A DNA stretch of 5,532 nucleotides, from positions 1 to 5,532 of the forward strand of contig CAYVXE010000179.1 in NCBI GenBank assembly GCA_964455375.1, written 5' to 3'. A program made the position numbers and the translations under genes. Source of the DNA: CAYVXE01 sp964455375 (lineage in GTDB: Bacteria; Zhuqueibacterota; Zhuqueibacteria; Oceanimicrobiales; Oceanimicrobiaceae). The notes under the pieces are model-generated. The model worked only from the letters and a program-made list of their open reading frames with translations, was not told the DNA's origin and searched no databases. Positions 1 through 5,532 of the stretch are shown here, in pieces. Position 1 is the stretch's first letter. Each line of letters opens with the position of its first letter.

Positions 1-1369
1 CCTCCTGACTGCGAACTTTTTTAGAATGAACCAGATCGCCGGTTAAAATTCTTCTCACAATGGTTTTACTAATTTGTTCTTTGATGAATAAAAAGGCGGT
101 GATAACAAGGCCGATTAAAACCGCGCTGATTAAATTTACAGCTACGGTAATGACCGTTACCACAATGATAACCAGTAAGTTGCCAATGGCAGATTTTTTC
201 AATGAGAGATTGATGCTCTCTGCTTCGATCATGGAAACAGACGTAATGAGAAGAATCCCTGCCAGTACAGCCATGGGTATCCACTGCACGAGGCTTCCGA
301 GAAACATGACAATGGACAAAACAATCAAACTGTTCACGACCCCGCTTATGGGAGTTCTGCCACCGGCATTGACATTCACCATGGTTGCAAGGGTGGAACC
401 CGCCACGGGCAGCCCGCCGAAGGCTGCAGACGCCATGTTACCGATCCCCTGACCGAAAAGTTCCTTGGTGCTGTTGTGTTTGGATTTTGTTACCATATCC
501 GTAACCACCGAAGTGAGCAGAGTGTCGATTGAAGCGAGAATACTCAGGGTGATTGCCGGAAGGATGAGTAAGGTTAATTTTGACAGCGGAATCGTACTGC
601 TCATACTGAAAAAAGCCATCAATTGTTTAGGCGTGGGAAAAATGCTTGGTATTTCCCCAATTACAAGAGGATTTCCTTTAATGTGCAGTAAGGACGGATT
701 AAAAATATTTGCCACTGCGAAATAGGCTGCGACGCCACCAATTAATCCAATGAGCGAGCTGGGTATATTTTTAATCAACCGTTTCGCAACCAACATGCTG
801 ATGATTGTAACAATCCCGACAATGACGGTTTCATACCGATACCCGGCTTTACCCAAAAACATATCGAGCAGGGCGGTCTCTTTCGGGACGCCCATGAGGG
901 GGCGAAGCTGGCCAAGGAAAATAATAATGGCAATACCGTTCATAAAACCTGCGATGACCGGATAAGGAATGTATTTGATGAGCTTCCCTCCACCGATAGC
1001 TCCCATAATTAGCTGGATTGCCCCCGCCATAAAAATGGTCATGGAGACAAGAATGAGGATCACCAGAATTTGATCATTTCCCAAAGCCGCAATCTCGGGA
1101 TCTTTAAGAAGTGTTGCGATGATCGAAGTTACCATGACGGACATCGGTGCGGTTGGAACCGCAATTTGTCCCGGTGTGCCGCCAAATATGCTGGTGAGAA
1201 TTCCGGCGACGATAACGCCATAAAGTCCTGTTAAAGCGCCTTGTGCAATATATTCATCGCCTAATGGGGCAAATGCCACAACGCCGAACGCGATTGCCAA
1301 TGGCAGAGCAATCACCGACGTCGTGATACCGCCCATAATATCGCCCTTGATATTGGAAAAAATTTTCAA
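1..1369 (-). CDS. SulP family inorganic anion transporter (partial, C-terminus off the left edge)
   Basis: Membrane permease of the SulP/SLC26 family. Members carry sulfate, bicarbonate or dicarboxylates, and the substrate cannot be told here. The reverse strand is open for 456 codons without a stop. The N-terminus (KGDIMGGITTSVIALPLAIAFG) is the classic SulP first helix. Further in come the family hallmarks GQIAVPTAPM, YIPYPVIAGFMNGIAI, ASIDTLLTSVVTDMVTK, ELFGQGIGNMAS, GGLPVAGSTLATMVNVNAGGRT and the last helix before IKEQISKTIVRRI. Roughly 10 to 12 hydrophobic helices are visible. Whole family members are about 550 to 700 residues, so the cytoplasmic STAS domain should lie beyond position 1. 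The start is TTG at 1369: an in-frame TGA lies 6 bases upstream, and AAGGAG at 1382-1377 is 7 bases away. The ATG at 1376 is out of frame. The gene is divergent from the MBL gene. The family is certain, the substrate unknown. Confidence 0.95.
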   Translation of the reverse strand, partial: MKIFSNIKGDIMGGITTSVIALPLAIAFGVVAFAPLGDEYIAQGALTGLYGVIVAGILTSIFGGTPGQIAVPTAPMSVMVTSIIATLLKDPEIAALGNDQILVILILVSMTIFMAGAIQLIMGAIGGGKLIKYIPYPVIAGFMNGIAIIIFLGQLRPLMGVPKETALLDMFLGKAGYRYETVIVGIVTIISMLVAKRLIKNIPSSLIGLIGGVAAYFAVANIFNPSLLHIKGNPLVIGEIPSIFPTPKQLMAFFSMSSTIPLSKLTLLILPAITLSILASIDTLLTSVVTDMVTKSKHNSTKELFGQGIGNMASAAFGGLPVAGSTLATMVNVNAGGRTPISGVVNSLIVLSIVMFLGSLVQWIPMAVLAGILLITSVSMIEAESINLSLKKSAIGNLLVIIVVTVITVAVNLISAVLIGLVITAFLFIKEQISKTIVRRILTGDLVHSKKVRSQE

Positions 1370-1376
1370 TGATCAT

Positions 1377-1382
1377 CTCCTT
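1377..1382 (-). promoter_or_regulatory. Ribosome binding site of the SulP gene
   Basis: AAGGAG on the minus strand, 7 bases before the TTG at 1369. It decides the start: the nearby ATG (1376-1374) directly abuts this site, leaving no spacing, and reads a different frame that stops after 40 codons. TTG reads straight into the conserved SulP N-terminus. Confidence 0.75.
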
Positions 1383-1448
1383 GTGTGAATAGTGTTCCTG
1401 TTTGCTTGCAATAAAAAAATAAGTTTGGCGAGGGAATTTAATATGCTT

Positions 1449-1454
1449 ATTATA
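1449..1454 (-). promoter_or_regulatory. Candidate -10 element for the SulP gene
   Basis: A perfect TATAAT on the minus strand (1454 to 1449), about 80 bases upstream of the TTG start. No convincing -35 hexamer lies 16 to 18 bases upstream; the best match there is poor. The surrounding AT run also contains TATAAT on the plus strand, so the match may be partly compositional. Confidence 0.3.
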
Positions 1455-1465
1455 TAATCGCTAAA

Positions 1466-1497
1466 CACAAAGTTGCGGAACGAAATCAGACTTTGTG
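1466..1497. repeat. Perfect 8-bp inverted repeat in the divergent promoter region
   Basis: CACAAAGT at 1466-1473 and its exact reverse complement ACTTTGTG at 1490-1497 are separated by 16 bases. The centre-to-centre distance is 24 bp, a little over two helical turns. It lies between the candidate SulP -10 and the candidate MBL -35, as expected for an operator of a dimeric or paired-dimer regulator. It could instead form a long-loop RNA hairpin. It is not followed by a clean T tract, so I do not call it a terminator. No regulator can be named. Confidence 0.4.
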
Positions 1498-1521
1498 CGA
1501 TTGTCGGTTTTTATTTTTCAT

Positions 1522-1550
1522 TTGACATTGCAATAATTTTAATTTAAAGT
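1522..1550 (+). promoter_or_regulatory. Candidate sigma-70 promoter of the MBL-fold gene
   Basis: A consensus TTGACA (1522-1527) is followed after exactly 17 bases by TAAAGT (1545-1550), 4 of 6 matches to TATAAT. Transcription would begin near 1557, giving a leader of about 28 bases before the ATG at 1585. The perfect -35 and ideal spacing support it; the AT-rich background weakens it. Confidence 0.5.
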
Positions 1551-1584
1551 TTTAAAGTATTTAATCAAATAGAAAAAGTCCAAT

Positions 1585-2559
1585 ATGAGTATAAACAAAA
1601 AAATGCGTATTAGGAGAATGACCATTGTTTTTCTGTTTTGTTTCTTAATCCCGCAGCCTTGCCTTTTTGCAAAACAGCAAACCGTGAAGAATGAGCGACC
1701 TTACATTCTCGTGTTGGGTATTGCACAGGATGGCGGGGTGCCACAGGCAGGCACGAAAGATCATGCCGGGTGGAACGAAAAACAATTTCACCGTAACGTT
1801 GTTTGTCTGGCCTTGGTCGATCCGCAAACCAAACAGCGCTGGATGTTCGAAGCAACGCCGGATTTCCGGGCACAGTTGCATCTGCTGGATGCAGACTTTC
1901 CGGTGCATGATACGCCGGGGTTGGAGGGAATCTTTATCAGTCATGCGCATATTGGTCATTACACCGGGTTGATGTTTTTAGGCTACGAGTCTCTGGGGGC
2001 TGAAAATGTACCGGTTTATGTGATGCCAAAAATGCAGTCTTTTTTATCGCACAATGGACCGTGGGATCAATTGGTTCGTTACAAGAATATCAATTTACTA
2101 TCTTTGCATGCGAATGAACCGGTTGTCCTGGATCAACGTTTGTCCGTTACCCCAATTCCGGTTCCCCACCGTCAGGAGTATTCTGAAGTCGTTGGTTTTA
2201 AAATTCAGGGGCCGAATAAATCCATTTTGTTCATTCCGGATATCGACAGTTGGGAAGAGTTGGATGCATGGGGTGTTCATATTGAGGATTTGATCAAACA
2301 GGTAGATATTGCATTTTTAGACGGAACTTTTTTTGCTAATGGTGAAATACCGGGAAGAGACATGAGTGGTTTTCCGCATCCGTTCATTATACATAGCATG
2401 CAGCGCTTTGGGAAATTAGAAAAAGCCGAGCGCAAAAAAATATGGTTTATTCATTTAAACCATACCAATCTCGCTTTGTGGAAAAACTCTCAAGTGTGGA
2501 AGCAGATTGAAGCCAATGGATTTAACCTCGCACAAGAGTTGCAACGGTATGAATTGTAA
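1585..2559 (+). CDS. Exported MBL-fold metallo-hydrolase, PqqB-like
   Basis: A 324-residue metallo-beta-lactamase-fold protein. The N-terminus is a Sec signal: basic residues K5 to R11, a hydrophobic core at 13-22 and likely cleavage after A29 (CLFA|KQ), so the enzyme should work in the periplasm. The mature part opens LGIAQDGGVPQAGT, resembling PqqB (LGSAAGGGFPQ), and EATPDFRAQL matches the PqqB SPDIRQQ region. The CxCxxC zinc knuckle of PqqB is absent. Likely metal ligands are H120 and H122, H125, H195 (VPHRQEY), D219/D221 (IPDIDSW) and H290/H293 (FIHLNHTN). The usual HxHxDH aspartate is glycine (HAHIGH). H265 in FPHPF is another candidate. No pqq gene is nearby, so a role in PQQ synthesis is unsupported and the substrate is unknown. 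No strong Shine-Dalgarno is visible; ATG at 1603 is a possible alternative, but ATG at 1618 would drop the basic n-region of the signal. Confidence 0.88.
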   Translation: MSINKKMRIRRMTIVFLFCFLIPQPCLFAKQQTVKNERPYILVLGIAQDGGVPQAGTKDHAGWNEKQFHRNVVCLALVDPQTKQRWMFEATPDFRAQLHLLDADFPVHDTPGLEGIFISHAHIGHYTGLMFLGYESLGAENVPVYVMPKMQSFLSHNGPWDQLVRYKNINLLSLHANEPVVLDQRLSVTPIPVPHRQEYSEVVGFKIQGPNKSILFIPDIDSWEELDAWGVHIEDLIKQVDIAFLDGTFFANGEIPGRDMSGFPHPFIIHSMQRFGKLEKAERKKIWFIHLNHTNLALWKNSQVWKQIEANGFNLAQELQRYEL

Positions 2560-2588
2560 GACGGCTAAATTCCCTGCTTTTGACTTGC

Positions 2589-2627
2589 TTTTCATTGTTG
2601 AAAATCCTATTTTTCAAATTGAAAAAT
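2589..2627. repeat. Two neighbouring AT-rich inverted repeats between the MBL and ccsA/hemX-like genes
   Basis: The first is TTTTCA (2589-2594), a 4-base loop and TGAAAA (2599-2604). The second is a perfect 9-bp palindrome, ATTTTTCAA and TTGAAAAAT about one central A (2609-2627). Both use the same TTTTCA/TGAAAA arms and they repeat at about 21 to 22 bp, two helical turns, on one face of the DNA. This looks more like a tandem operator than a terminator, since the stems have almost no GC. A weak terminator for the MBL gene cannot be excluded. Confidence 0.4.
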
Positions 2628-2670
2628 ACGTGCGTTGTTTTTAATCTCTTGATTTAGTTGCGTTTTCAGG

Positions 2671-2699
2671 TTGGAAGTAAGAATCATTCAAGTTAACAT
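2671..2699 (+). promoter_or_regulatory. Weak candidate sigma-70 promoter for the ccsA/hemX-like operon
   Basis: TTGGAA (2671-2676), a 17-base spacer and TAACAT (2694-2699), each 4 of 6 to consensus. Transcription would start near 2706, just ahead of the ribosome site. The 164-bp gap to the previous gene makes a separate promoter plausible. I found no convincing sigma-54 GG-N10-GC element in this gap. Confidence 0.28.
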
Positions 2700-2712
2700 T
2701 TAGGAAAAGAAA

Positions 2713-2718
2713 GAAGGG
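2713..2718 (+). promoter_or_regulatory. Ribosome binding site of the ccsA/hemX-like gene
   Basis: GAAGGG lies 5 bases before GTG at 2724. It supports the GTG start, which places the first hydrophobic helix directly at the N-terminus. Confidence 0.55.
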
Positions 2719-2723
2719 CGAAA

Positions 2724-3548
2724 GTGAATACGGTCATTCGTATATTGTCGTGGGTTGTTTTGGGTTTGTATGTTGTAAATTTTGTGTATTATTATAATTC
2801 TTTCAGGGAGAGCACGGGAAAATCGCGTCTTCAGATTCGTAAACTGCTCATTGCAGCCGTGGCGACACATTTTCTTTATCTGGCTATTCTAAGTGGCCGC
2901 ATTGGGCACCTGCCTGTGGGAAATGTTTTTCAGGTTTTGACCACGTTTGCCTGGGTTGCGGCCCTGGTGTACCTTTCTCTCGAAATGCGGCTAAATGTCC
3001 TGACTATGGGGGTTTTCTTTATTCCGGTTGTAATTTTTTTCCAACTTATTTCAAATCTTTTTCTGGATTTAAACCAGCCGCTTGCCTCTGTCTTGAAAAA
3101 TTTATTGTTCGAAGTACATGTTTCTTTTCTAATCTCTTCGTATGCCGCGTTTACCATTTCATTCATTACCAGCGTGATGTATATTCTGCTTTCAAGGGAA
3201 ATGCAATCTAAAAATCTCGGAATTTTCTTTCAGCGACTTCCTTCACTTGAGCTGTTCGATACGTTGAGCAACCACGCCGTCAATATCGGTTTAGTCTTGG
3301 GGCTCGTTGGTATGGGGATTGGGGTTTACATGGGAACAAATTTATGGGAAGGCACCTGGTTTCTTGATCCTAAATTTTTGGCTGTTGCTATTTCTATCGG
3401 CATCTATTTGCTGCATTTCTTTTCCAGAAAAACAGTCGGTTGGCAAGGAAAACGTGCAGCGATCGTTTCGGTGATTGGCTTCAACTGGTTGTTATTTTCA
3501 TTTATATTCGTGGATTTATTCTTTTCTAAATTTCATAATTTTCATTAA
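2724..3548 (+). CDS. CcsA/HemX-like haem-handling integral membrane protein
   Basis: A 274-residue membrane protein with about eight hydrophobic helices (roughly 5-25, 40-58, 68-87, 91-113, 130-156, 185-204, 217-233, 246-267), the size and topology of Bacillus HemX (~276 residues) and short CcsA proteins. CcsA moves haem to the outer side of the membrane for cytochrome c assembly; HemX lowers HemA levels in Bacillus. Family-like features are LPVGNVFQVLTTFAW with a following LSLE, H132 in the VHVSFLISSYAAF helix, a WWD-like loop (W208, W212, then LDPK at 214-217) and H231 in LLHFF. The loop is reduced compared with the usual WxWDPKE: leucine precedes the aspartate and phenylalanine replaces the glutamate. 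No CcsB/ResB partner lies in the window. It starts at GTG and ends 2 bp before the sigma-54 regulator, so the two are almost certainly co-transcribed. Family placement is good; the choice between CcsA and HemX is unresolved. Confidence 0.82.
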   Translation: MNTVIRILSWVVLGLYVVNFVYYYNSFRESTGKSRLQIRKLLIAAVATHFLYLAILSGRIGHLPVGNVFQVLTTFAWVAALVYLSLEMRLNVLTMGVFFIPVVIFFQLISNLFLDLNQPLASVLKNLLFEVHVSFLISSYAAFTISFITSVMYILLSREMQSKNLGIFFQRLPSLELFDTLSNHAVNIGLVLGLVGMGIGVYMGTNLWEGTWFLDPKFLAVAISIGIYLLHFFSRKTVGWQGKRAAIVSVIGFNWLLFSFIFVDLFFSKFHNFH

Positions 3549-3550
3549 CG

Positions 3551-4564
3551 ATGTCTTTTTTAACATTCGGAATACATATACCGGAAAGTGACTCGCCCGA
3601 TCGTTTGTTCGAGTGTCTCGTCGAATTGCAGGATTTAAAGCATTTCGACGATATGAAGGAAAAAACAGACGAATTGTTTGTCTTTTGTAATGAGAGCACC
3701 TTACAACTATTCGCTTTTACCCTGGATGAAGGCGATATCGAGAAAAAAACATGGCAGATCGTGAAGAAACATTTCGCCCTGTCAAACGGTGAGATGGCGA
3801 AATATCAGTTTCATCTGGATGGAGTGGATGCGATAAAATCATTTTTGAATCTTGCCATCGGTATCAATCATTTACAGGAAACAAACATTTCCATCGAACA
3901 GTTCAGAGACAGTTTTGAAAAAGCGCGCAGCAGAGGATTTATTGGGCCTAAACTAAATAAATTGTATCAACGCGGACTTTGGCTGGCGGAAAAGATTCGC
4001 CTTGAAGCGAATTTACAAAAACGAGCGATTTCACCGGAGGCAGTGGTTGTTGAACTGGCGGAGAAAATCTTCGGAGATCTCAAAGACCACAAGGCTTTAG
4101 TGGCAGTGAATCGTTTTTCCTGCCGAAAATTTGTTCATAAATTGTTTGAGCATCATATCGGTGAGCTTGTTTTTTGGGAAGAGAGCGGTACAAAAAGTTT
4201 TATTAGTACAGATTTTAATTGCCGGGTGATTCAAGAAAATGATTTCCCCAAGATACTCCCAACCATTGATTTGCTGTTTGTGTTTAATCAAAGGTTGGAC
4301 GGTTTTCTAAAGGAGTCGGATTTTACCAGGGTGATGAATCAGAGAAAAAATGCCACACTCCTGTATGTGCCTTACTTTGATGCAGCCGGCGGTTCAAAAA
4401 AATCAAGTCAGCTTTCAAATATCTATAATCTTTACACATACACAAAAGAAGACTTACAAAAAATTGTTTATGCGAATTTTAAAAAACATCAGCAAATTAT
4501 TTATGTTATTGAACAACTTGTGGACCAGGAAATAGAGGACTTTGTTCAGTGGCTTAACGCCGAT
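3551..4564 (+). other. Degenerate glutamyl-tRNA reductase-like domain within the sigma-54 activator
   Basis: Residues 1-338 of the regulator, compared by eye with E. coli HemA. Kept: the active-site cysteine (C46 for C50) and the helix and strand pattern. Lost: R52 becomes E48, H99 becomes S97, S109 becomes H107, and the GEPQILGQ segment becomes ETNISIEQ with a one-residue deletion nearby. The Rossmann GAGxxx loop becomes VNRFSC (186-191), ANRT becomes WEES and the VPRDV motif is gone. The domain stops early in the HemA dimerisation helix, where the AAA+ module begins. Confidence 0.8.
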
Positions 4565-5530
4565 GAACACTATCGGTTTGGCAATATCATCGGCAAGAGT
4601 GAGACCATGCAAAAAATCATGGAATTGATCGCCAGAATCGCACAAACGGATATTACCGTCCTCATCGATGGTGAAAGCGGTACCGGTAAGGAACTCATTG
4701 CTAAGTCCATTCATGAACACAGCGCCAGGAAAGACAAACCCTTTGTTGTGGTGAATTGCGGCGCTATTCCTGAAAATCTAATGGAAAGTGAATTGTTCGG
4801 ATATGTGCGAGGTGCGTTTACGGGTGCGACTGGCAATAAAACAGGCTTGTTTGAAACAGCGAACCGCGGTACCATTTTTTTAGATGAGATCGGCGACCTG
4901 CCGCTTTCTATGCAAGTGAAATTACTGCGCTTTCTACAGGAGGGTGAAATTAAACCCGTAGGCAGTACCAAGACATTGCATTTGGATGTGCGCTTACTTG
5001 CGGCCACAAATAGAAATCTTGAGGAAATGATTGAGTATGAAACCTTCCGACAGGATTTATACTATCGTTTAAATGTCATTCAAATGACACTGCCGCCGCT
5101 TAAAGATCGTTTGGAGGATATTTTGCCGCTGGCAGAATTTTTTGTAAAAAAATATGCCGATAGGTTCCAGAAGAATGTTTATGCCATTCGTGAAGATGCG
5201 AGACAATCGTTACAAAATTATATCTGGAAAGGGAATGTCAGGGAGTTGGAAAATGTTGTGGAAAGGGCCGTGGCGCTGGCCACCGGATACAAAATCACTA
5301 ATTCGGATTTACCGCCGGCTCTTTTAAATGGGACGGTAAAGGAAAGAAATCCTGAATTTGAATACTCCGGTACCTTGAAGGAGTTAGAAAAGCATCATAT
5401 TGCAAACATGCTTAATCAGTATGAATGGAACTATGACCTGGCGGCCAAAATGCTCGGTATCGGTCGAACGACGCTCTGGCGAAAGATGAAAGAGTATGGT
5501 ATTTCCAATAAAAAAAATGAACGCGCGTAG
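3551..5530 (+). CDS. Sigma-54-dependent activator with a degenerate glutamyl-tRNA reductase (HemA-like) sensory domain
   Basis: A 659-residue cytoplasmic activator of RNA polymerase-sigma-54. Residues 1-338 resemble glutamyl-tRNA reductase from its first strand (MSFLTFGIHI) through FCNES (HemA STCNRTE), DAIKSFLNLAIGIN, the RGFIGPKLNKLYQRGLWLAEKIR helix, AVVVELAEKIFGDL and LYTYTKEDLQKIV to EDFVQWL. Catalytic and NADPH residues are mostly lost, so it is probably a ligand- or protein-sensing pseudoenzyme. Residues 344-585 are the AAA+ module: Walker A GESGTGKE (374-381), GAFTGA sigma-54 loop (421-426), Walker B FLDEIG (443-448), sensor I ATN (485-487), FRQDLYYRL arginine-finger region (499-507) and GNVREL sensor II (561-566). 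All look intact, so the ATPase should be active. Residues 612-651 form a Fis-type HTH (DLAAKMLGIGRTTLWRKMKEYG). There is no receiver domain, so no phosphorelay control is expected. The ATG has no clear Shine-Dalgarno and lies 2 bp after the ccsA/hemX-like stop, suggesting translational coupling. The regulator class is certain; the HemA homology rests on motif alignment by eye. Confidence 0.93.
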   Translation: MSFLTFGIHIPESDSPDRLFECLVELQDLKHFDDMKEKTDELFVFCNESTLQLFAFTLDEGDIEKKTWQIVKKHFALSNGEMAKYQFHLDGVDAIKSFLNLAIGINHLQETNISIEQFRDSFEKARSRGFIGPKLNKLYQRGLWLAEKIRLEANLQKRAISPEAVVVELAEKIFGDLKDHKALVAVNRFSCRKFVHKLFEHHIGELVFWEESGTKSFISTDFNCRVIQENDFPKILPTIDLLFVFNQRLDGFLKESDFTRVMNQRKNATLLYVPYFDAAGGSKKSSQLSNIYNLYTYTKEDLQKIVYANFKKHQQIIYVIEQLVDQEIEDFVQWLNADEHYRFGNIIGKSETMQKIMELIARIAQTDITVLIDGESGTGKELIAKSIHEHSARKDKPFVVVNCGAIPENLMESELFGYVRGAFTGATGNKTGLFETANRGTIFLDEIGDLPLSMQVKLLRFLQEGEIKPVGSTKTLHLDVRLLAATNRNLEEMIEYETFRQDLYYRLNVIQMTLPPLKDRLEDILPLAEFFVKKYADRFQKNVYAIREDARQSLQNYIWKGNVRELENVVERAVALATGYKITNSDLPPALLNGTVKERNPEFEYSGTLKELEKHHIANMLNQYEWNYDLAAKMLGIGRTTLWRKMKEYGISNKKNERA

Positions 5531-5532
5531 CT

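Noticed and set aside
60..965. Several plus-strand open frames (60-452, 465-725, 750-965)
   Set aside because: They lie antisense to the continuous SulP reading frame, which carries clear family motifs throughout; their translations show no recognisable domain.
1254..1376. Minus-strand ATG at 1376 as the SulP start or a 40-codon leader peptide
   Set aside because: It is out of frame with SulP, stops after 40 codons and directly abuts AAGGAG with no spacing; TTG at 1369 has correct spacing and reads into conserved sequence.
1453..1458. Plus-strand TATAAT as a promoter for the MBL gene
   Set aside because: The nearest -35-like hexamer (TTGGCG, 1425-1430) is 22 bases away, too far, and the site is remote from the gene; TTGACA-N17-TAAAGT at 1522-1550 is better.
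1594..1650. Tat or lipoprotein signal in the MBL-fold protein
   Set aside because: R10-R11 is not followed by the hydrophobic positions of a Tat motif, and C26 is preceded by PQP, not a lipobox; a Sec signal cleaved after A29 fits better.
2589..2640. Rho-independent terminator after the MBL gene
   Set aside because: The inverted repeats are almost pure A/T, the second has a one-base centre, and the next T run is about 10 bases away; a stable terminator is unlikely.
1370..2723. Sigma-54 promoters in the intergenic regions
   Set aside because: A scan by eye for GG and GC 10 bases apart in a TGGCAC-N5-TTGC context found no acceptable match in the two gaps, so no self-regulated sigma-54 promoter is claimed.
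3551..4564. Response-regulator receiver or PAS/GAF domain at the activator N-terminus
   Set aside because: No phospho-acceptor aspartate/lysine pattern or PAS/GAF motifs are visible, and the whole stretch aligns better with glutamyl-tRNA reductase.

Overview
The window looks like chromosomal DNA from a moderately AT-rich Gram-negative bacterium. The support is a sigma-54 activator, a SulP anion transporter, a System II-type (CcsA/HemX) haem protein and an exported metallo-beta-lactamase-fold protein of a type common in the FCB group. The phylum cannot be fixed from the sequence. A Calditrichota- or Bacteroidota-like source is only a guess. Coding density is high, and there is no RNA gene, insertion sequence or CRISPR array.

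Layout: (1) 1-1369, minus strand: the N-terminal 456 codons of a SulP-family transporter with a TTG start, running off the left edge before its expected STAS domain. (2) 1370-1584: a divergent intergenic region with candidate promoters for both flanking genes and a perfect 8-bp inverted repeat. (3) 1585-2559, plus strand: an exported PqqB-like MBL-fold hydrolase with a variant metal motif. (4) 2560-2723: a spacer with two AT-rich inverted repeats and a weak promoter. (5) 2724-3548: an eight-helix CcsA/HemX-like membrane protein. (6) 3551-5530: a 659-residue sigma-54-dependent activator, 2 bp downstream of gene 5.

The main discovery is in gene 6. Its first ~338 residues are not a response-regulator, GAF or PAS domain. 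They align along their length with glutamyl-tRNA reductase (HemA, the first committed enzyme of C5 tetrapyrrole synthesis), from the opening GIxH-like strand to the start of the dimerisation helix. The active-site cysteine is kept, but the other catalytic residues checked, the glycine-rich NADPH loop and the PRD motif are gone. The rest of the HemA dimerisation domain is replaced by an apparently intact AAA+ sigma-54 module and a Fis-type HTH. The gene sits directly behind a HemX/CcsA-type gene, a position that hemA itself occupies in many bacteria. I infer that an enzyme of haem synthesis has been turned into the sensory domain of a transcription activator, probably reporting on haem, glutamyl-tRNA or cytochrome c status and possibly working with the upstream membrane protein. 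The transporter and the hydrolase show no evident functional link to this pair.
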